NCBI RefSeq assembly: GCF_027620315.1 | Contig: NZ_JAPNNL010000033.1 | Span: forward strand, 1 to 49,698 | DNA: 49,698 nucleotides | Source of the DNA: Nonomuraea corallina | GTDB lineage: Bacteria; Actinomycetota; Actinomycetes; Streptosporangiales; Streptosporangiaceae | Reading direction: 5' to 3' | Shown: piece by piece, positions 17,021 through 25,273 of the stretch | How the letters are laid out: every line of letters starts with the position of its first letter | How positions within the stretch are numbered: position 1 is the stretch's first letter | Translations under genes and position numbers: made by a program | The notes under the pieces: model-generated | What the model was told of the DNA's origin: nothing | Database searches by the model: none | What the model saw: the letters and a program-made list of their open reading frames with translations, nothing else

Positions 17021-17897
17021 CCACGATCGGCTGTGCCGGGCGCAGTCGCTGCTCTTCGTGCCCGGCGACCGTCCGGACCGGTACGACAAGGCTCTGGCCG
17101 CCGGAGCCGACGCCGTCATCGTCGATCTCGAGGACGCGGTGCGGCCCGCCGACCGGCCGCGGGCCCGCGGCCATCTCGCCGACCTGCTCCAGCGGCATCA
17201 GGCCGCGCAGGTCCCCATCCTGGTCCGGGTGAACGACGTGCATACCGGCGAACTGGCCGCCGACCTTGAGAGCGTCGTCCGGGCCGGGCTCGGCGGCCTC
17301 GTCGTGCCCAAGCTCGACCCGGACTCGGCGACGGACACCGACCGGCTGATCAGCGAGGCCGAACAGGCGCGAGGGCTGGCGCCGGACTCGGTCCCCGTGC
17401 TCGGCATCGTCGAGACGGCCGCGGGGCTGCTGCGGCTCGCCACCCTGCCGCGGCTGCCCGCGCGGGTCGTACGGCTCGCCTTCGGGGCGGGCGACTTCTC
17501 CGCCGACACCGGCGCGGCCTGGCTGCCCGGCTCCCCATCGCTGCTCGCGGCCAAGTCGATGATCGTATGGATCTCCACGGCCCTTGGCCTGGCCGCGCCC
17601 GTCGACACCGCGTTCCCCTGGGTGAGCGACCTCGACGGGCTGCGTACCGAGTCCGATCAGGCCGCGGGCGTCGGCTACCTGGGAAAGTTCTGCATCCACC
17701 CCGCGCAGATCGAGGCCGTGCACGCCGCACTGCGGCCGTCGCACGAACAGGTGCGGAAGGCCGAGGCGGTCATCGAGGCGCTGTCGGCGTCCGGCGCCGC
17801 CGGGGCGCAGCTGCTCGACGGCCAGCTCATCGACGAAGCCGTGGTCAAGTGGGCACGAGGTGTGCTCGCGATCGGCGGCGGGCCGCACCGGGCTTGA
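17010..17897 (+). CDS. HpcH/HpaI/CitE-family CoA-ester lyase (malyl-/citramalyl-CoA lyase-like)
   Basis: 295 residues. SLLFVPGDRPDRYDKA, VDLEDAV (38-44), LVRVN (Arg73), GIVETAAGL (Glu135), FGAGDFSAD (Asp162) and KFCIHPAQ are the hallmarks of CitE-like lyases; Glu135 and Asp162 would bind Mg2+. The family cleaves or forms 3-hydroxyacyl-CoA C-C bonds, giving an acyl-CoA and glyoxylate, pyruvate or oxaloacetate. Following a CoA-transferase, cleavage of a hydroxyacyl-CoA is the natural reading. Not a citrate lyase subunit, since alpha and gamma subunits are absent. Confidence 0.88.
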   Translation: MKPDHDRLCRAQSLLFVPGDRPDRYDKALAAGADAVIVDLEDAVRPADRPRARGHLADLLQRHQAAQVPILVRVNDVHTGELAADLESVVRAGLGGLVVPKLDPDSATDTDRLISEAEQARGLAPDSVPVLGIVETAAGLLRLATLPRLPARVVRLAFGAGDFSADTGAAWLPGSPSLLAAKSMIVWISTALGLAAPVDTAFPWVSDLDGLRTESDQAAGVGYLGKFCIHPAQIEAVHAALRPSHEQVRKAEAVIEALSASGAAGAQLLDGQLIDEAVVKWARGVLAIGGGPHRA

Positions 17898-17942
17898 CAG
17901 AAACCACCACTACCCCCGGCCCGGAGGGCCACAGGAGAGAAC

Positions 17943-20288
17943 GTGTCGGCCATTCCCGAATACAGCTCCTCGTCCATGGACGAGGACCCGGCCCCGGACG
18001 AAGCGGTCCTCGACCAGGTCGCGCAGAAGGTGCTGTGGCTCGCGACCTCCATGGTGCACCACGCGAACCGGGTCAGGGCGAACCCGAGCGGCATCAAGGT
18101 CGGCGGCCACCAGGCGTCGTCGGCGTCCATGGTGAGCCTGATGACGGCCCTGTGGTTCGACGGGCTCACGGCGGAGGACCGGGTCTCGGTGAAGCCCCAT
18201 GCCTCACCCGTCCTGCACGCGATCAACTACCTGCTGGGGCGCCTGGACGTCAGCTATCTGTCACGCCTGCGCGAGTACGGCGGGCTGCAGCCGTACCCGT
18301 CCCGCACCAAAGACCCGGACCACCCCGACTACTCCACCGGCAGCGTCGGCATCGGCGCCACCGCGCCCGTCTGGGGCGCGATCGCGAGGCGCTACCTCTC
18401 CGCCCGCCTCGGCACCGAGGCCGGTGGCCGCCAGATCTCGCTGCTCGGCGACGCCGAGCTGGACGAGGGCGCGATCTGGGAGTGTGTGGCCGACCCCATG
18501 GTCGCCCATCTGGGAGAGGTCCTCTGGGTCGTGGACCTCAACCGTCAGTCGCTCGACCGGGTCGTGCCGGACATCGCCATCGGACGGTGGTCCGGCATGT
18601 TCGCCGCCGCAGGCTGGGACGTCGTCGAGGTGAAGTACGGCCGTCAGCTGCACCGCATGTTCACCCGGGCCGGCGGGCAGGCCCTGCGCCGCCGCATCGA
18701 CGAGATGAGCAACGAGGAGTACCAGTGGCTTCTGCGCACCCCGGCCCAGGACCTGCGCGAACGGCTCATCGGCGGTGGCCCGGACGCCCGTGCGCTGCGA
18801 CGGGTGCTGCGCGACAGCGATGACGCCGAGCTCGCGGCACTGATCCGTGATCTCGGCGGGCACGACATGGCGGAGCTGTCGCGGGCCTTCGCCACGGCCG
18901 ACCCCTCCCGCCCCACGGTCGTGTTCGCGTACACGATCAAGGGCTGGAACCTGCCGATCGAGGGCCACCCGGGCAACCACTCGGCGCTGCTGTCCGACGG
19001 CCAGTACCGGCAGCTCGCCGAGCGGATCGGCGGTGATCCGCAGGACCCGTGGCGGCCCTTCGAGGCGGGCTCCGCCGCCGGGCGGCTCTGTGCCCAGGTC
19101 GCCGACCGTCTGCGGCGCGGGGAGCCGCTCCGCAGCGAGCCGCCGGCGATGCCCACCGAGCTCGGCCGGCGCTACCGGGGGCGTCAGTCGACGCAGGCGA
19201 CGCTGGGACGCGTCCTCGGCGACCTCGCCAGGGACGCGCCGGATGTGGCGGCGCGTGTGGTGACGGTCTCCCCCGACGTCGCGAGTTCCACCAACGCGGG
19301 CGGCTGGATCAACCGCGTCGGCGTGTGGTCACCGCGCGAACGCCACGACTGGTTCGCGGAGGACGGCGACCGCCTCATCCGGTGGCGTGAGTCGCCCCGC
19401 AGCCAGCACATCGAGCTGGGCATCGCCGAGGTCAACCTGATGGGCCTGCTCGGCGAACTCGGCGCCACCTGGTTGACCGTGGGCGAGCCGCTTCTCCCGA
19501 TCGGCACGATCTACGACCCGTTCGTGGGGCGCGCGCTGGAGCCGTGGTCGTTCGGCACGTACGCCGGCGGGCGGTCCATCCTGGTCGGCACCCCGTCGGG
19601 GGTGACGCTGGCCGCGGAGGGCGGCGCGCACCAGAGCGTCGTCACCCCGACGGTCGGCCTGCAGCAGCCCGGCGTCACCACCTACGAACCGGCCTTCGCC
19701 GTCGAGGCCGAATGGTGCCTGCTGCACGCGCTCTCCCGGCTCGGCCGGGCCGACGGCGAGTCGGCCTACCTGCGCCTCACCACGCGGCCGATCGACCAGG
19801 AACTGGCCGCCGTGCCGGCCGACGCCTTCGGCCGGGAACGGCGCCGGCGTGCCGTGCTGAACGGCGGATACCGCCTGCGGGCCGTGCCCGGGGTCCCCGA
19901 CGTCACCCTCGCCGCCGCCGGCGCCCTGGTGCCGGAGGCGATCGAGGCGGCCGAGCGGCTGGAGGAGGCCGGCGTCGCCTGCGACGTGGTCGTCGTCACC
20001 TCCTACGACCTGTTGTGGCGGGCCATGTCGGCGGGCCCGTCCGGCGACGGGACCTGGATCGTGGAGGAGGTCTTCCCGGCCTCCCGCCGTTCGCCGCTTG
20101 TCACGGTGCTGGACGGGCACCCGCACACCCTCGCCTTCCTCGGCGCGTTCACCGGGAGCCCGGTGTCCTGCCTGGGCGTTTCGAGCTTCGGCCAGGGCGG
20201 CTCACTGGAGGACGTCTACCGCAGCCACCGGATCGACGCGCCGTCCATCGAGGAGGCCGCCCTGAGCCTGCTCCGCCGCACCTCGTGA
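17943..20288 (+). CDS. Transketolase / AceE-like thiamin-diphosphate enzyme
   Basis: 781 residues. KPHASPVLHAINYLLG (84-99) is the transketolase/E1 substrate-proximal motif, GDAELDEGAIWE (169-180) with DLNRQS (198-203) forms the ThDP/Mg2+ site, and IELGIAEVNLMGLLGELG begins the Pyr domain; a C-terminal transketolase-like domain follows. It is shorter than true AceE (about 890) and no E2 or E3 gene is nearby, so it may act alone, as a ketolase or 2-oxo-acid decarboxylase/ligase. The GTG at 17943 has AGGAGA 5 nt upstream. Last gene of the plus arm; a strong terminator follows. Confidence 0.85.
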   Translation: MSAIPEYSSSSMDEDPAPDEAVLDQVAQKVLWLATSMVHHANRVRANPSGIKVGGHQASSASMVSLMTALWFDGLTAEDRVSVKPHASPVLHAINYLLGRLDVSYLSRLREYGGLQPYPSRTKDPDHPDYSTGSVGIGATAPVWGAIARRYLSARLGTEAGGRQISLLGDAELDEGAIWECVADPMVAHLGEVLWVVDLNRQSLDRVVPDIAIGRWSGMFAAAGWDVVEVKYGRQLHRMFTRAGGQALRRRIDEMSNEEYQWLLRTPAQDLRERLIGGGPDARALRRVLRDSDDAELAALIRDLGGHDMAELSRAFATADPSRPTVVFAYTIKGWNLPIEGHPGNHSALLSDGQYRQLAERIGGDPQDPWRPFEAGSAAGRLCAQVADRLRRGEPLRSEPPAMPTELGRRYRGRQSTQATLGRVLGDLARDAPDVAARVVTVSPDVASSTNAGGWINRVGVWSPRERHDWFAEDGDRLIRWRESPRSQHIELGIAEVNLMGLLGELGATWLTVGEPLLPIGTIYDPFVGRALEPWSFGTYAGGRSILVGTPSGVTLAAEGGAHQSVVTPTVGLQQPGVTTYEPAFAVEAEWCLLHALSRLGRADGESAYLRLTTRPIDQELAAVPADAFGRERRRRAVLNGGYRLRAVPGVPDVTLAAAGALVPEAIEAAERLEEAGVACDVVVVTSYDLLWRAMSAGPSGDGTWIVEEVFPASRRSPLVTVLDGHPHTLAFLGAFTGSPVSCLGVSSFGQGGSLEDVYRSHRIDAPSIEEAALSLLRRTS

Positions 20289-20294
20289 CAGACC

Positions 20295-20321
20295 GCGCAC
20301 CCCGGAAGGTCCGGGGTGCGC
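20295..20321. terminator. Strong hairpin terminator of the catabolic plus arm
   Basis: GCGCACCCCGGA (20295-20306) and TCCGGGGTGCGC (20310-20321) form a perfect 12-bp stem with the 3-nt loop AGG, 6 bp after the stop codon of the ThDP enzyme gene. It also faces the end of the small minus-strand ORF and could work in both directions. Confidence 0.85.
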
Positions 20322-20357
20322 GCACGGCCATGGACACCGACCTGCCTGTATGCCCGA

Positions 20358-20450
20358 TCAGCCCTTGGAAGCCCACAGGTTGATGTTCCAGGGGCTGTCG
20401 CTGTCCACCTTCAGTGCCGCAGTCGCCACGACACGCTTGATCATTTTCAT
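20358..20450 (-). CDS. 30-residue peptide ORF with Trp-rich C-terminus (possible peptide precursor)
   Basis: A short frame reads MKMIKRVVATAALK, then VDSDSPWNINLWASKG. The ATG at 20450 has GGAAGGA 7 nt upstream, a convincing ribosome-binding site for so short a frame. It begins 35 bp after the stop of the GH99-like gene on the same strand and is probably co-transcribed with it. The N-terminus is basic and resembles the start of a secretion signal but is too short to be a full one; the C-terminus has two Trp in WNINLW. No Cys. No modification enzyme is nearby, so a ribosomal-peptide precursor role is only a possibility. I do not recognise the family. Confidence 0.55.
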   Translation of the reverse strand: MKMIKRVVATAALKVDSDSPWNINLWASKG

Positions 20451-20485
20451 GAGCATTTCCTTCCGAAAAGCTGTTGTCACACGGA

Positions 20486-22210
20486 TCATCCGGACGCGCG
20501 CGGACTCGCGGTCCGTCCCGAAGCGGGGCGCCGGCCGGAGCTCGGCTCCTTGGTCGTGGCACGTCGGGCTCCGGCCGGGCAGGAAGCACCCTGCTGCAGG
20601 TTGAGCCGGTCATGGATCAGGCCCACGTACAGGCAGCCTTCCGCCGCGTTGGGCTCGACGATTCCCCCTTCGTGCCATTCGTTCCACGCGTAGACGCTGA
20701 CGAAGTTGTCCACGGCCGACAGGTGGGTGGAGCCGGCGATGTCGGTGCGGACCCGGTCCAGGGCCTGGCCGAACCGTTCGGGGGTCTGGTCGGTGTAGAA
20801 GCGGATCGCCGCACGGTCGGGGATGAGGTGCGGGTAACGCGGGCGCTCGTCGAATCCGGCCGCCGCGCACCGCATGAACTGCGGCGGAGTCCTGCCGAGG
20901 TATCCGGGCAGCCCGGCCACGTAGTCGGCGTAGCTCTTGACCTGGTCGATGGTCACACCGCAGTAGGCGCCGTCGGCGCCCCACCTGGCGGGGGCGCTCG
21001 GATCGAGCATCGCCTCCCAGTAGCCGAGCACCAGCACGTCCTCGTTCAGCATGAGCTTCGCCTGCTTGCGCACGGCGTCCGCGAACGCGCGCGTGTCGGC
21101 GTCGTCGCCCTGGCCGAGGCCGCGCCGGTCGCACAGCCCGAGGATCAGGCGGCCGTCGTTGGCGCGCAGGTAGTGGGGCTGGCTGAAGAACCTGGAGGCG
21201 AACCTTTTGGCGACGGTCGTGTAGTCGGCCTCGGGTATGTGCAGACCACCCCAGGGGTGCGCGCAGACGGTGATCGCGAAGTCGATGTCGTGACGGTTGC
21301 GGGCCTGGGCGAACGCCGCCAGCGACGCCTCGAACACCTCCGGCGAGGCCTGCCGGGCGCTGTCCCAGTACCAATAGAACTGGAAGAAGTCGAGACCGGC
21401 GGCGGTGGCCTGGCTGATGTGCCGTTCGAGTGTCGCCGGGCGGGAGTCATCGTAGAAGCCGATCTGGGGCCGCAACCGGGAGAAGTCGCCCTCCCAGCCC
21501 TGGGTGTCGCGTGGCACCTGCGGGGCGTCGGCGCCGGAGAAGTCCCGCACGCCTCCCCACCAGTCGCCCTCCCGGCCGAAGACGCGCTTCGTGGCGGCGA
21601 TGACGTCCTTCGACCCAGGGTTGAAGGTGCCGAAGTAGATCGCGCCGGCGCGGATCCATTCCGGGTGGGCCCAGCCCAGCGGCCCGTCGACGTGGTAGCC
21701 CTCGGCGGCGAGTTCCCGCGTACGGTCCTCGAACGCCACCCGCCACTCACCGGAGCGGCTGAAGCGCATCAGCCGCCGCGTGCCGGGAGCCTGCTGCTTG
21801 GCCAGGTGTCCGGCGATCCCTTCATGGACGAACCGCCCCCCGGCCACCAGGCTGTCTCGTTCCTCCGCCGAGGGCGTCAGCAGGTACGCCGATCCGGCGC
21901 GCAGCCGGAAGACGGGTTGCGAGCCGGTGAACGCCGAGGTCCGCCAGTAGCCGATCTGGCCCGGGGCGCGGACGAACCCATGCTGGTGCACCGCCGCGTT
22001 CGCCTCGCTGACCGAGAGCGTGTACAGCCGTCCCTTGCCGCCCGGCGCCAGCAGTTCCATCATCGGCACGGGATCACGCACCTCGGCCGCGGCGGCGGAG
22101 GTGAGAGTCCGCGCGCCGGGCTCGCGGTCGGCGCCGCCGACCGCCGGACCGGGCGCGAGCAGGCACAAGCCGAACGTCACGGCCAGTGCCGCTTTCCACA
22201 GATGTCGCAT
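20486..22210 (-). CDS. Secreted WbsX/GH99-like domain protein with N-terminal DUF5648-like repeats
   Basis: 574 residues. From the ATG at 22210 the protein starts with a signal peptide (MRHLWKAALAVTFGLCLLA). A GTG 24 nt further up is in frame but has no ribosome-binding site. Residues of about 45-190 form repeats of the VxRLxxxxxxYLLTxSxxERD type, as in DUF5648/LGFP-like cell-surface modules. The rest resembles the glycosyltransferase-WbsX/GH99-like barrel: FFQFYWYWDSAR, FAITVCAHPWGG and the closing VYAWNEWHEGG with its Glu pair. A role in glycan hydrolysis outside the cell is inference. Its N-terminal module is related to the protein at 29211-29804. Confidence 0.8.
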   Translation of the reverse strand: MRHLWKAALAVTFGLCLLAPGPAVGGADREPGARTLTSAAAAEVRDPVPMMELLAPGGKGRLYTLSVSEANAAVHQHGFVRAPGQIGYWRTSAFTGSQPVFRLRAGSAYLLTPSAEERDSLVAGGRFVHEGIAGHLAKQQAPGTRRLMRFSRSGEWRVAFEDRTRELAAEGYHVDGPLGWAHPEWIRAGAIYFGTFNPGSKDVIAATKRVFGREGDWWGGVRDFSGADAPQVPRDTQGWEGDFSRLRPQIGFYDDSRPATLERHISQATAAGLDFFQFYWYWDSARQASPEVFEASLAAFAQARNRHDIDFAITVCAHPWGGLHIPEADYTTVAKRFASRFFSQPHYLRANDGRLILGLCDRRGLGQGDDADTRAFADAVRKQAKLMLNEDVLVLGYWEAMLDPSAPARWGADGAYCGVTIDQVKSYADYVAGLPGYLGRTPPQFMRCAAAGFDERPRYPHLIPDRAAIRFYTDQTPERFGQALDRVRTDIAGSTHLSAVDNFVSVYAWNEWHEGGIVEPNAAEGCLYVGLIHDRLNLQQGASCPAGARRATTKEPSSGRRPASGRTASPRASG

Positions 22211-22391
22211 CACACTGCGTTCTCTCGTCGTCACGGGGGATCACCGGGGCCGGTGAGGCGGAGAGGCCCAGGCGCATCCGGCGTGACCGCGCCTGTCGCG
22301 CCGTCCCTGCCGTGTCGATCGCCTGACAGCACTGCACCACGGGAAGGTATCGGGCGGGACGGGCCTGGGATGGCCGGATGTTCGGCTTGTG

Positions 22392-22420
22392 CCGCCACTG
22401 GCGGAAACGGCATGCCGTTT
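22392..22420. promoter_or_regulatory. Two adjacent perfect palindromes between MocR and the GH99-like gene
   Basis: CCGCCACTGGCGG (22392-22404) abuts AAACGGCATGCCGTTT (22405-22420); each is perfectly symmetrical. They are 37 bp past the MocR stop on the minus strand and about 180 bp before the GH99-like gene, so they may be a MocR terminator or an operator (LacI/TetR-like symmetry) for the secreted-protein gene. I cannot decide from sequence. Confidence 0.5.
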
Positions 22421-22456
22421 GGCGGATCCCGGTCGGCCTGATCCGGTTCGACGGCA

Positions 22457-23848
22457 TCACGGGGCGTCATCCATGGCCGCGCGCAGGCGGCGTGCGCCGT
22501 CGGCCAGCTCGGTGAGGTTCGCGGCGGCGGCGAAGTTCAGCCTGACGAAGTCGCCCGGCGCTTCTGCGGCGAAGAAATCCTGGCCGGAGTCGATCGCCAC
22601 GTGGTGACGCCGGGCCGCTTCTGCGGCGTCGCCCAGGCGGCCGGTCCGCGCCCACAGGTGCAGGCCCCCCGCGGGGATCTGCGCCACCTGCCAGTCCGGG
22701 AGGTGCTCGGCGAGCGCAGCGGCCAAGGCGGCGCAGCGCTCCCGCAGCGCCGCCGCCAGCGCGCGCAGGTGCCGGTCCCACGCGGGCGAGCTGACCAGTT
22801 CGATCGCGGCCTCCTGCAGGGGCCGGGCGATGAAGAAGTCGTCGACCAGCCGCATGGCGCGCAGTCTGGCCATCACCGGGCCGCGGGCCACCAGCGCGCC
22901 GATGCGCAGGCTCGGCGAGGACGCCTTGGTGAGCGAGGTCGCGTACACCACGACGCCGTCCCGGTCGTCGCTGACCAGAGGGGGCGGCAAGGGGCGGCCA
23001 TGGCCGAGCAGGCGGGCGAAGTCGTCCTCCAGGACGAAGGCGCCGACGGCCCGTGCCACGTCGACCACCTGACGGCGGCGCTCGGCCGCCAGGACGGTCC
23101 CGGTGGGATTGTGGAAGACCGGCTGGCAGTACAGCAGGCGGGCCCCGGTCATGGCGAAGGCCTCCGCCAGCGACTCCGGGCGGACGCCGTCGGCGTCCAG
23201 TGGCACCGGCACGGGACGCAGGCCGGCGGCGCGGGCCGCGGACAGTGCCCCGGGGTAGGTGGGCGACTCCACCAGGACGCGATCGCCCGGCGCGGCGATG
23301 GCGCGGAACGCCGTCGACAGCGCGCCCTGGCCGCCTCCGGTGATCAGGACGTCGTCGGGGTCCACGCCGGCGGTCCTGGCGAAGACGGCCCGCAGGGCGG
23401 CGAGTCCTTCGGCCGGGGCCCGGTCCCAGGCGTCGGGGCGGCGTGAGGCTCTGGCCAGTGCCGCGGCCAGCGCCCTGGCCGGCTGGAGTGACCGGTGCAG
23501 GTATCCGCCGGACATGGTGATGGAGCCGGGCGGCGGCGGGCCGATCATCTGGCTCACCCGGGCGGTGTCGACGTTGCGGTCTCCCAGGGCCAGCGCCTGC
23601 CAGGAGGTGTCCCCGGGCGCGGGGCCGCGTCCGGGCCGCCGTCCGGCGACGAAGGTGCCGCTGCCCGGCCGGGTCACCACCAGGCCCTCCGCGGCCAGGA
23701 GGGCGTACGCGCGGGTCACGGTCACCGGGCTGACGCCATGGCGGTGTACCAGCTCGCGGGCACTGGGGAGCCGGGCACCCGACGAGAGGCCCGCGATCTC
23801 CGCACGGAGGCTGGCCACGAGCTGCTGAGTAGTGTTACTCTCGTGCAT
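22457..23848 (-). CDS. MocR/GntR-type regulator with aminotransferase-like domain
   Basis: 463 residues from the ATG at 23848. The winged helix (LPSARELVHRHGVSPVTVTRAYALLAAEGLVVTRPGSGTFV in outline) is GntR type. It is followed by a fold-type-I PLP domain with NPTG (FHNPTGTV), EDDFARLLG and the PLP Lys in TSLTKASSPSLRIG. MocR proteins sense PLP or amino compounds and usually control an adjacent divergent gene, here an aminotransferase. Its start codon overlaps that of the neighbour. The frame stays open 10 codons upstream, but that would run through the neighbour's promoter arm. Confidence 0.92.
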   Translation of the reverse strand: MHESNTTQQLVASLRAEIAGLSSGARLPSARELVHRHGVSPVTVTRAYALLAAEGLVVTRPGSGTFVAGRRPGRGPAPGDTSWQALALGDRNVDTARVSQMIGPPPPGSITMSGGYLHRSLQPARALAAALARASRRPDAWDRAPAEGLAALRAVFARTAGVDPDDVLITGGGQGALSTAFRAIAAPGDRVLVESPTYPGALSAARAAGLRPVPVPLDADGVRPESLAEAFAMTGARLLYCQPVFHNPTGTVLAAERRRQVVDVARAVGAFVLEDDFARLLGHGRPLPPPLVSDDRDGVVVYATSLTKASSPSLRIGALVARGPVMARLRAMRLVDDFFIARPLQEAAIELVSSPAWDRHLRALAAALRERCAALAAALAEHLPDWQVAQIPAGGLHLWARTGRLGDAAEAARRHHVAIDSGQDFFAAEAPGDFVRLNFAAAANLTELADGARRLRAAMDDAP

Positions 23849-23864
23849 GTTGGATAAGAGTAAC
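23834..23864. promoter_or_regulatory. Inverted repeat spanning two overlapping divergent start codons
   Basis: GTTACTCT (23834-23841) and AGAGTAAC (23857-23864) are exact reverse complements separated by 15 bp. Between them the CATG at 23846-23849 contains both ATGs. Each arm contains TACTCT, a TANNNT -10 hexamer, placed 5 bp (plus) and 8 bp (minus) before the respective ATG. That spacing fits leaderless messages and an operator for the MocR dimer. Confidence 0.65.
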
Positions 23865-25076
23865 GTTTTCGAGTTCACCGCGGAAACACTTCAGGCCCTC
23901 CGGGCCGACGCCCCCGCCTCCGCATCGGTCATCCACTTCAACAACGCGGGCTGCGGCCTCCTCCCCCGGCCCGTACTCGAGACGATGATCGATCACCTGC
24001 GGCTGGAAGCGGAGATCGGCGGCTACGAGGCCTCCGCCGCCCGCGCCGAGCAGGTGCGCGACTTCTACGTCTCCATCGCCGAGCTCATCGGATGCCGCCC
24101 GGAGAACGTCGCCTTCGCCGGCAGCGCCACCCACGCCTACAGCAAGGCGCTCTCCGCCATCCCCTTCGAACCCGGCGACGTCATCCTGACCACCCGCAAC
24201 GACTTCATCTCCAACCAGATCGCCTTCCTCGCCCTGCGCAAGCGCTTCGGCGTGGAGATCGTGCACGCCCCCGACCTGCCCGACGGCGGCGGCGTGGACG
24301 TGGCGGCCATGGCGGCCCTCATGCGCGCCAGGCGTCCACGCCTGGTCGCCGCCACCCACGTGCCGACCAACTCGGGCCTGGTCCAGCCGATCGCCGAGAT
24401 CGGCCGCCACTGCCGCGAACTCGGCCTGCTCTACCTCGTCGACGCCTGCCAGTCGATCGGCCAGTACCCGATCGACGTCGAGGAGATCGGCTGCGACCTG
24501 CTCACCTCCACCTGCCGCAAGTTCCTGCGCGGCCCGCGCGGATCGGGCTTCCTGTACGTCTCCGACCGGGTGCTCGCCGAAGGCTACGAGCCGCTGTTCA
24601 TCGACATGTACGGCGCCCGCTGGGTGGCCGGCGACCAGTACGAGCCGGTGGAGTCCGCGGCCCGCTTCGAGGAGTGGGAGTTCCCCTACTCCACCCTGCT
24701 GGGCTGCGCGGCGGCGGCCCGTTACGCGCTGAGCATCGGTCTGGAGCCCATCTCCCGGCGCACCCCGGCGCTGGCGGCCCGCCTGCGCGACCAGCTGGCC
24801 GCCATCCCCGGCGTCCGGGTGCTGGACCGCGGCGCGCAACTGGCCGCCCTGGTCACCTTCGACGTCGAAGGCTGGGACCCTCAGCGGTTCAAGTCGGCCG
24901 TCGACGCCCGGGGCGTCAATTCCGCGTTGAGCTTCCGCGAGTTCGCCCAGTACGACTTCGCCGACAAGGACGTGGAGTGGGCGCTGCGGCTGTCGCCGCA
25001 CTACTACAACACCGAAGCCGAGGTCGACACGGTGGCGGGGACGATCGCCGAACTGGCGAAGTCCGCCCCGCGGTGA
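23847..25076 (+). CDS. PLP-dependent aminotransferase class V (cysteine desulfurase / isopenicillin N epimerase-like)
   Basis: 409 residues. FNNAGCGLLPRPV is the class V N-terminus, VDACQSIGQ (198-206) holds the pyridine-N Asp199, and the PLP Lys is Lys225 in TSTCRKFLRGPRGSGFLYV. The family includes desulfurases, selenocysteine lyases and epimerases; substrate not assignable. The ATG at 23847 has no ribosome-binding site and is probably the 5' end of a leaderless message; a GTG 15 nt upstream is in frame but lies inside the -10 arm. Divergent from MocR, which probably activates it. Confidence 0.9.
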   Translation: MLDKSNVFEFTAETLQALRADAPASASVIHFNNAGCGLLPRPVLETMIDHLRLEAEIGGYEASAARAEQVRDFYVSIAELIGCRPENVAFAGSATHAYSKALSAIPFEPGDVILTTRNDFISNQIAFLALRKRFGVEIVHAPDLPDGGGVDVAAMAALMRARRPRLVAATHVPTNSGLVQPIAEIGRHCRELGLLYLVDACQSIGQYPIDVEEIGCDLLTSTCRKFLRGPRGSGFLYVSDRVLAEGYEPLFIDMYGARWVAGDQYEPVESAARFEEWEFPYSTLLGCAAAARYALSIGLEPISRRTPALAARLRDQLAAIPGVRVLDRGAQLAALVTFDVEGWDPQRFKSAVDARGVNSALSFREFAQYDFADKDVEWALRLSPHYYNTEAEVDTVAGTIAELAKSAPR

Positions 25077-25127
25077 CGGTGACTCCGCGGCGCGACCGCG
25101 CCTCGCCACCCCGTACCGGCGCCTCAC

Positions 25128-25143
25128 CCGTGGCCGGCCACGG
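25128..25143. terminator. 16-bp palindrome downstream of the aminotransferase
   Basis: CCGTGGCCGGCCACGG is a perfect palindrome 52 bp after the aminotransferase stop and 130 bp before the small secreted-peptide ORF. It can fold into a short hairpin and may end transcription of the aminotransferase, or be a protein site; no T-run. Confidence 0.4.
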
Positions 25144-25273
25144 TGTGCTGATGAGCCGTCCCCCAGGGTGATTGGCGGGAAAGCGGCGGTGGATGGCGGT
25201 CCCGGCGCTGGAGCCTGCCGCCTGGACAGTGCCACGCTGGCCACGAGTGTGTTCACTGACGAAGGGATTTCTC

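Noticed and set aside
12765-17119. Long minus-strand frames opposite the dehydrogenase and HyuA/HyuB genes
   Set aside because: Typical third-position GC shadows; the plus-strand frames carry intact catalytic motifs and coupled starts.
20149-20613. 154-codon minus-strand frame overlapping the small peptide ORF
   Set aside because: It lies in a different frame across the terminator and the end of the GH99-like gene; its translation is Arg/Pro/Gly rich and has no support.
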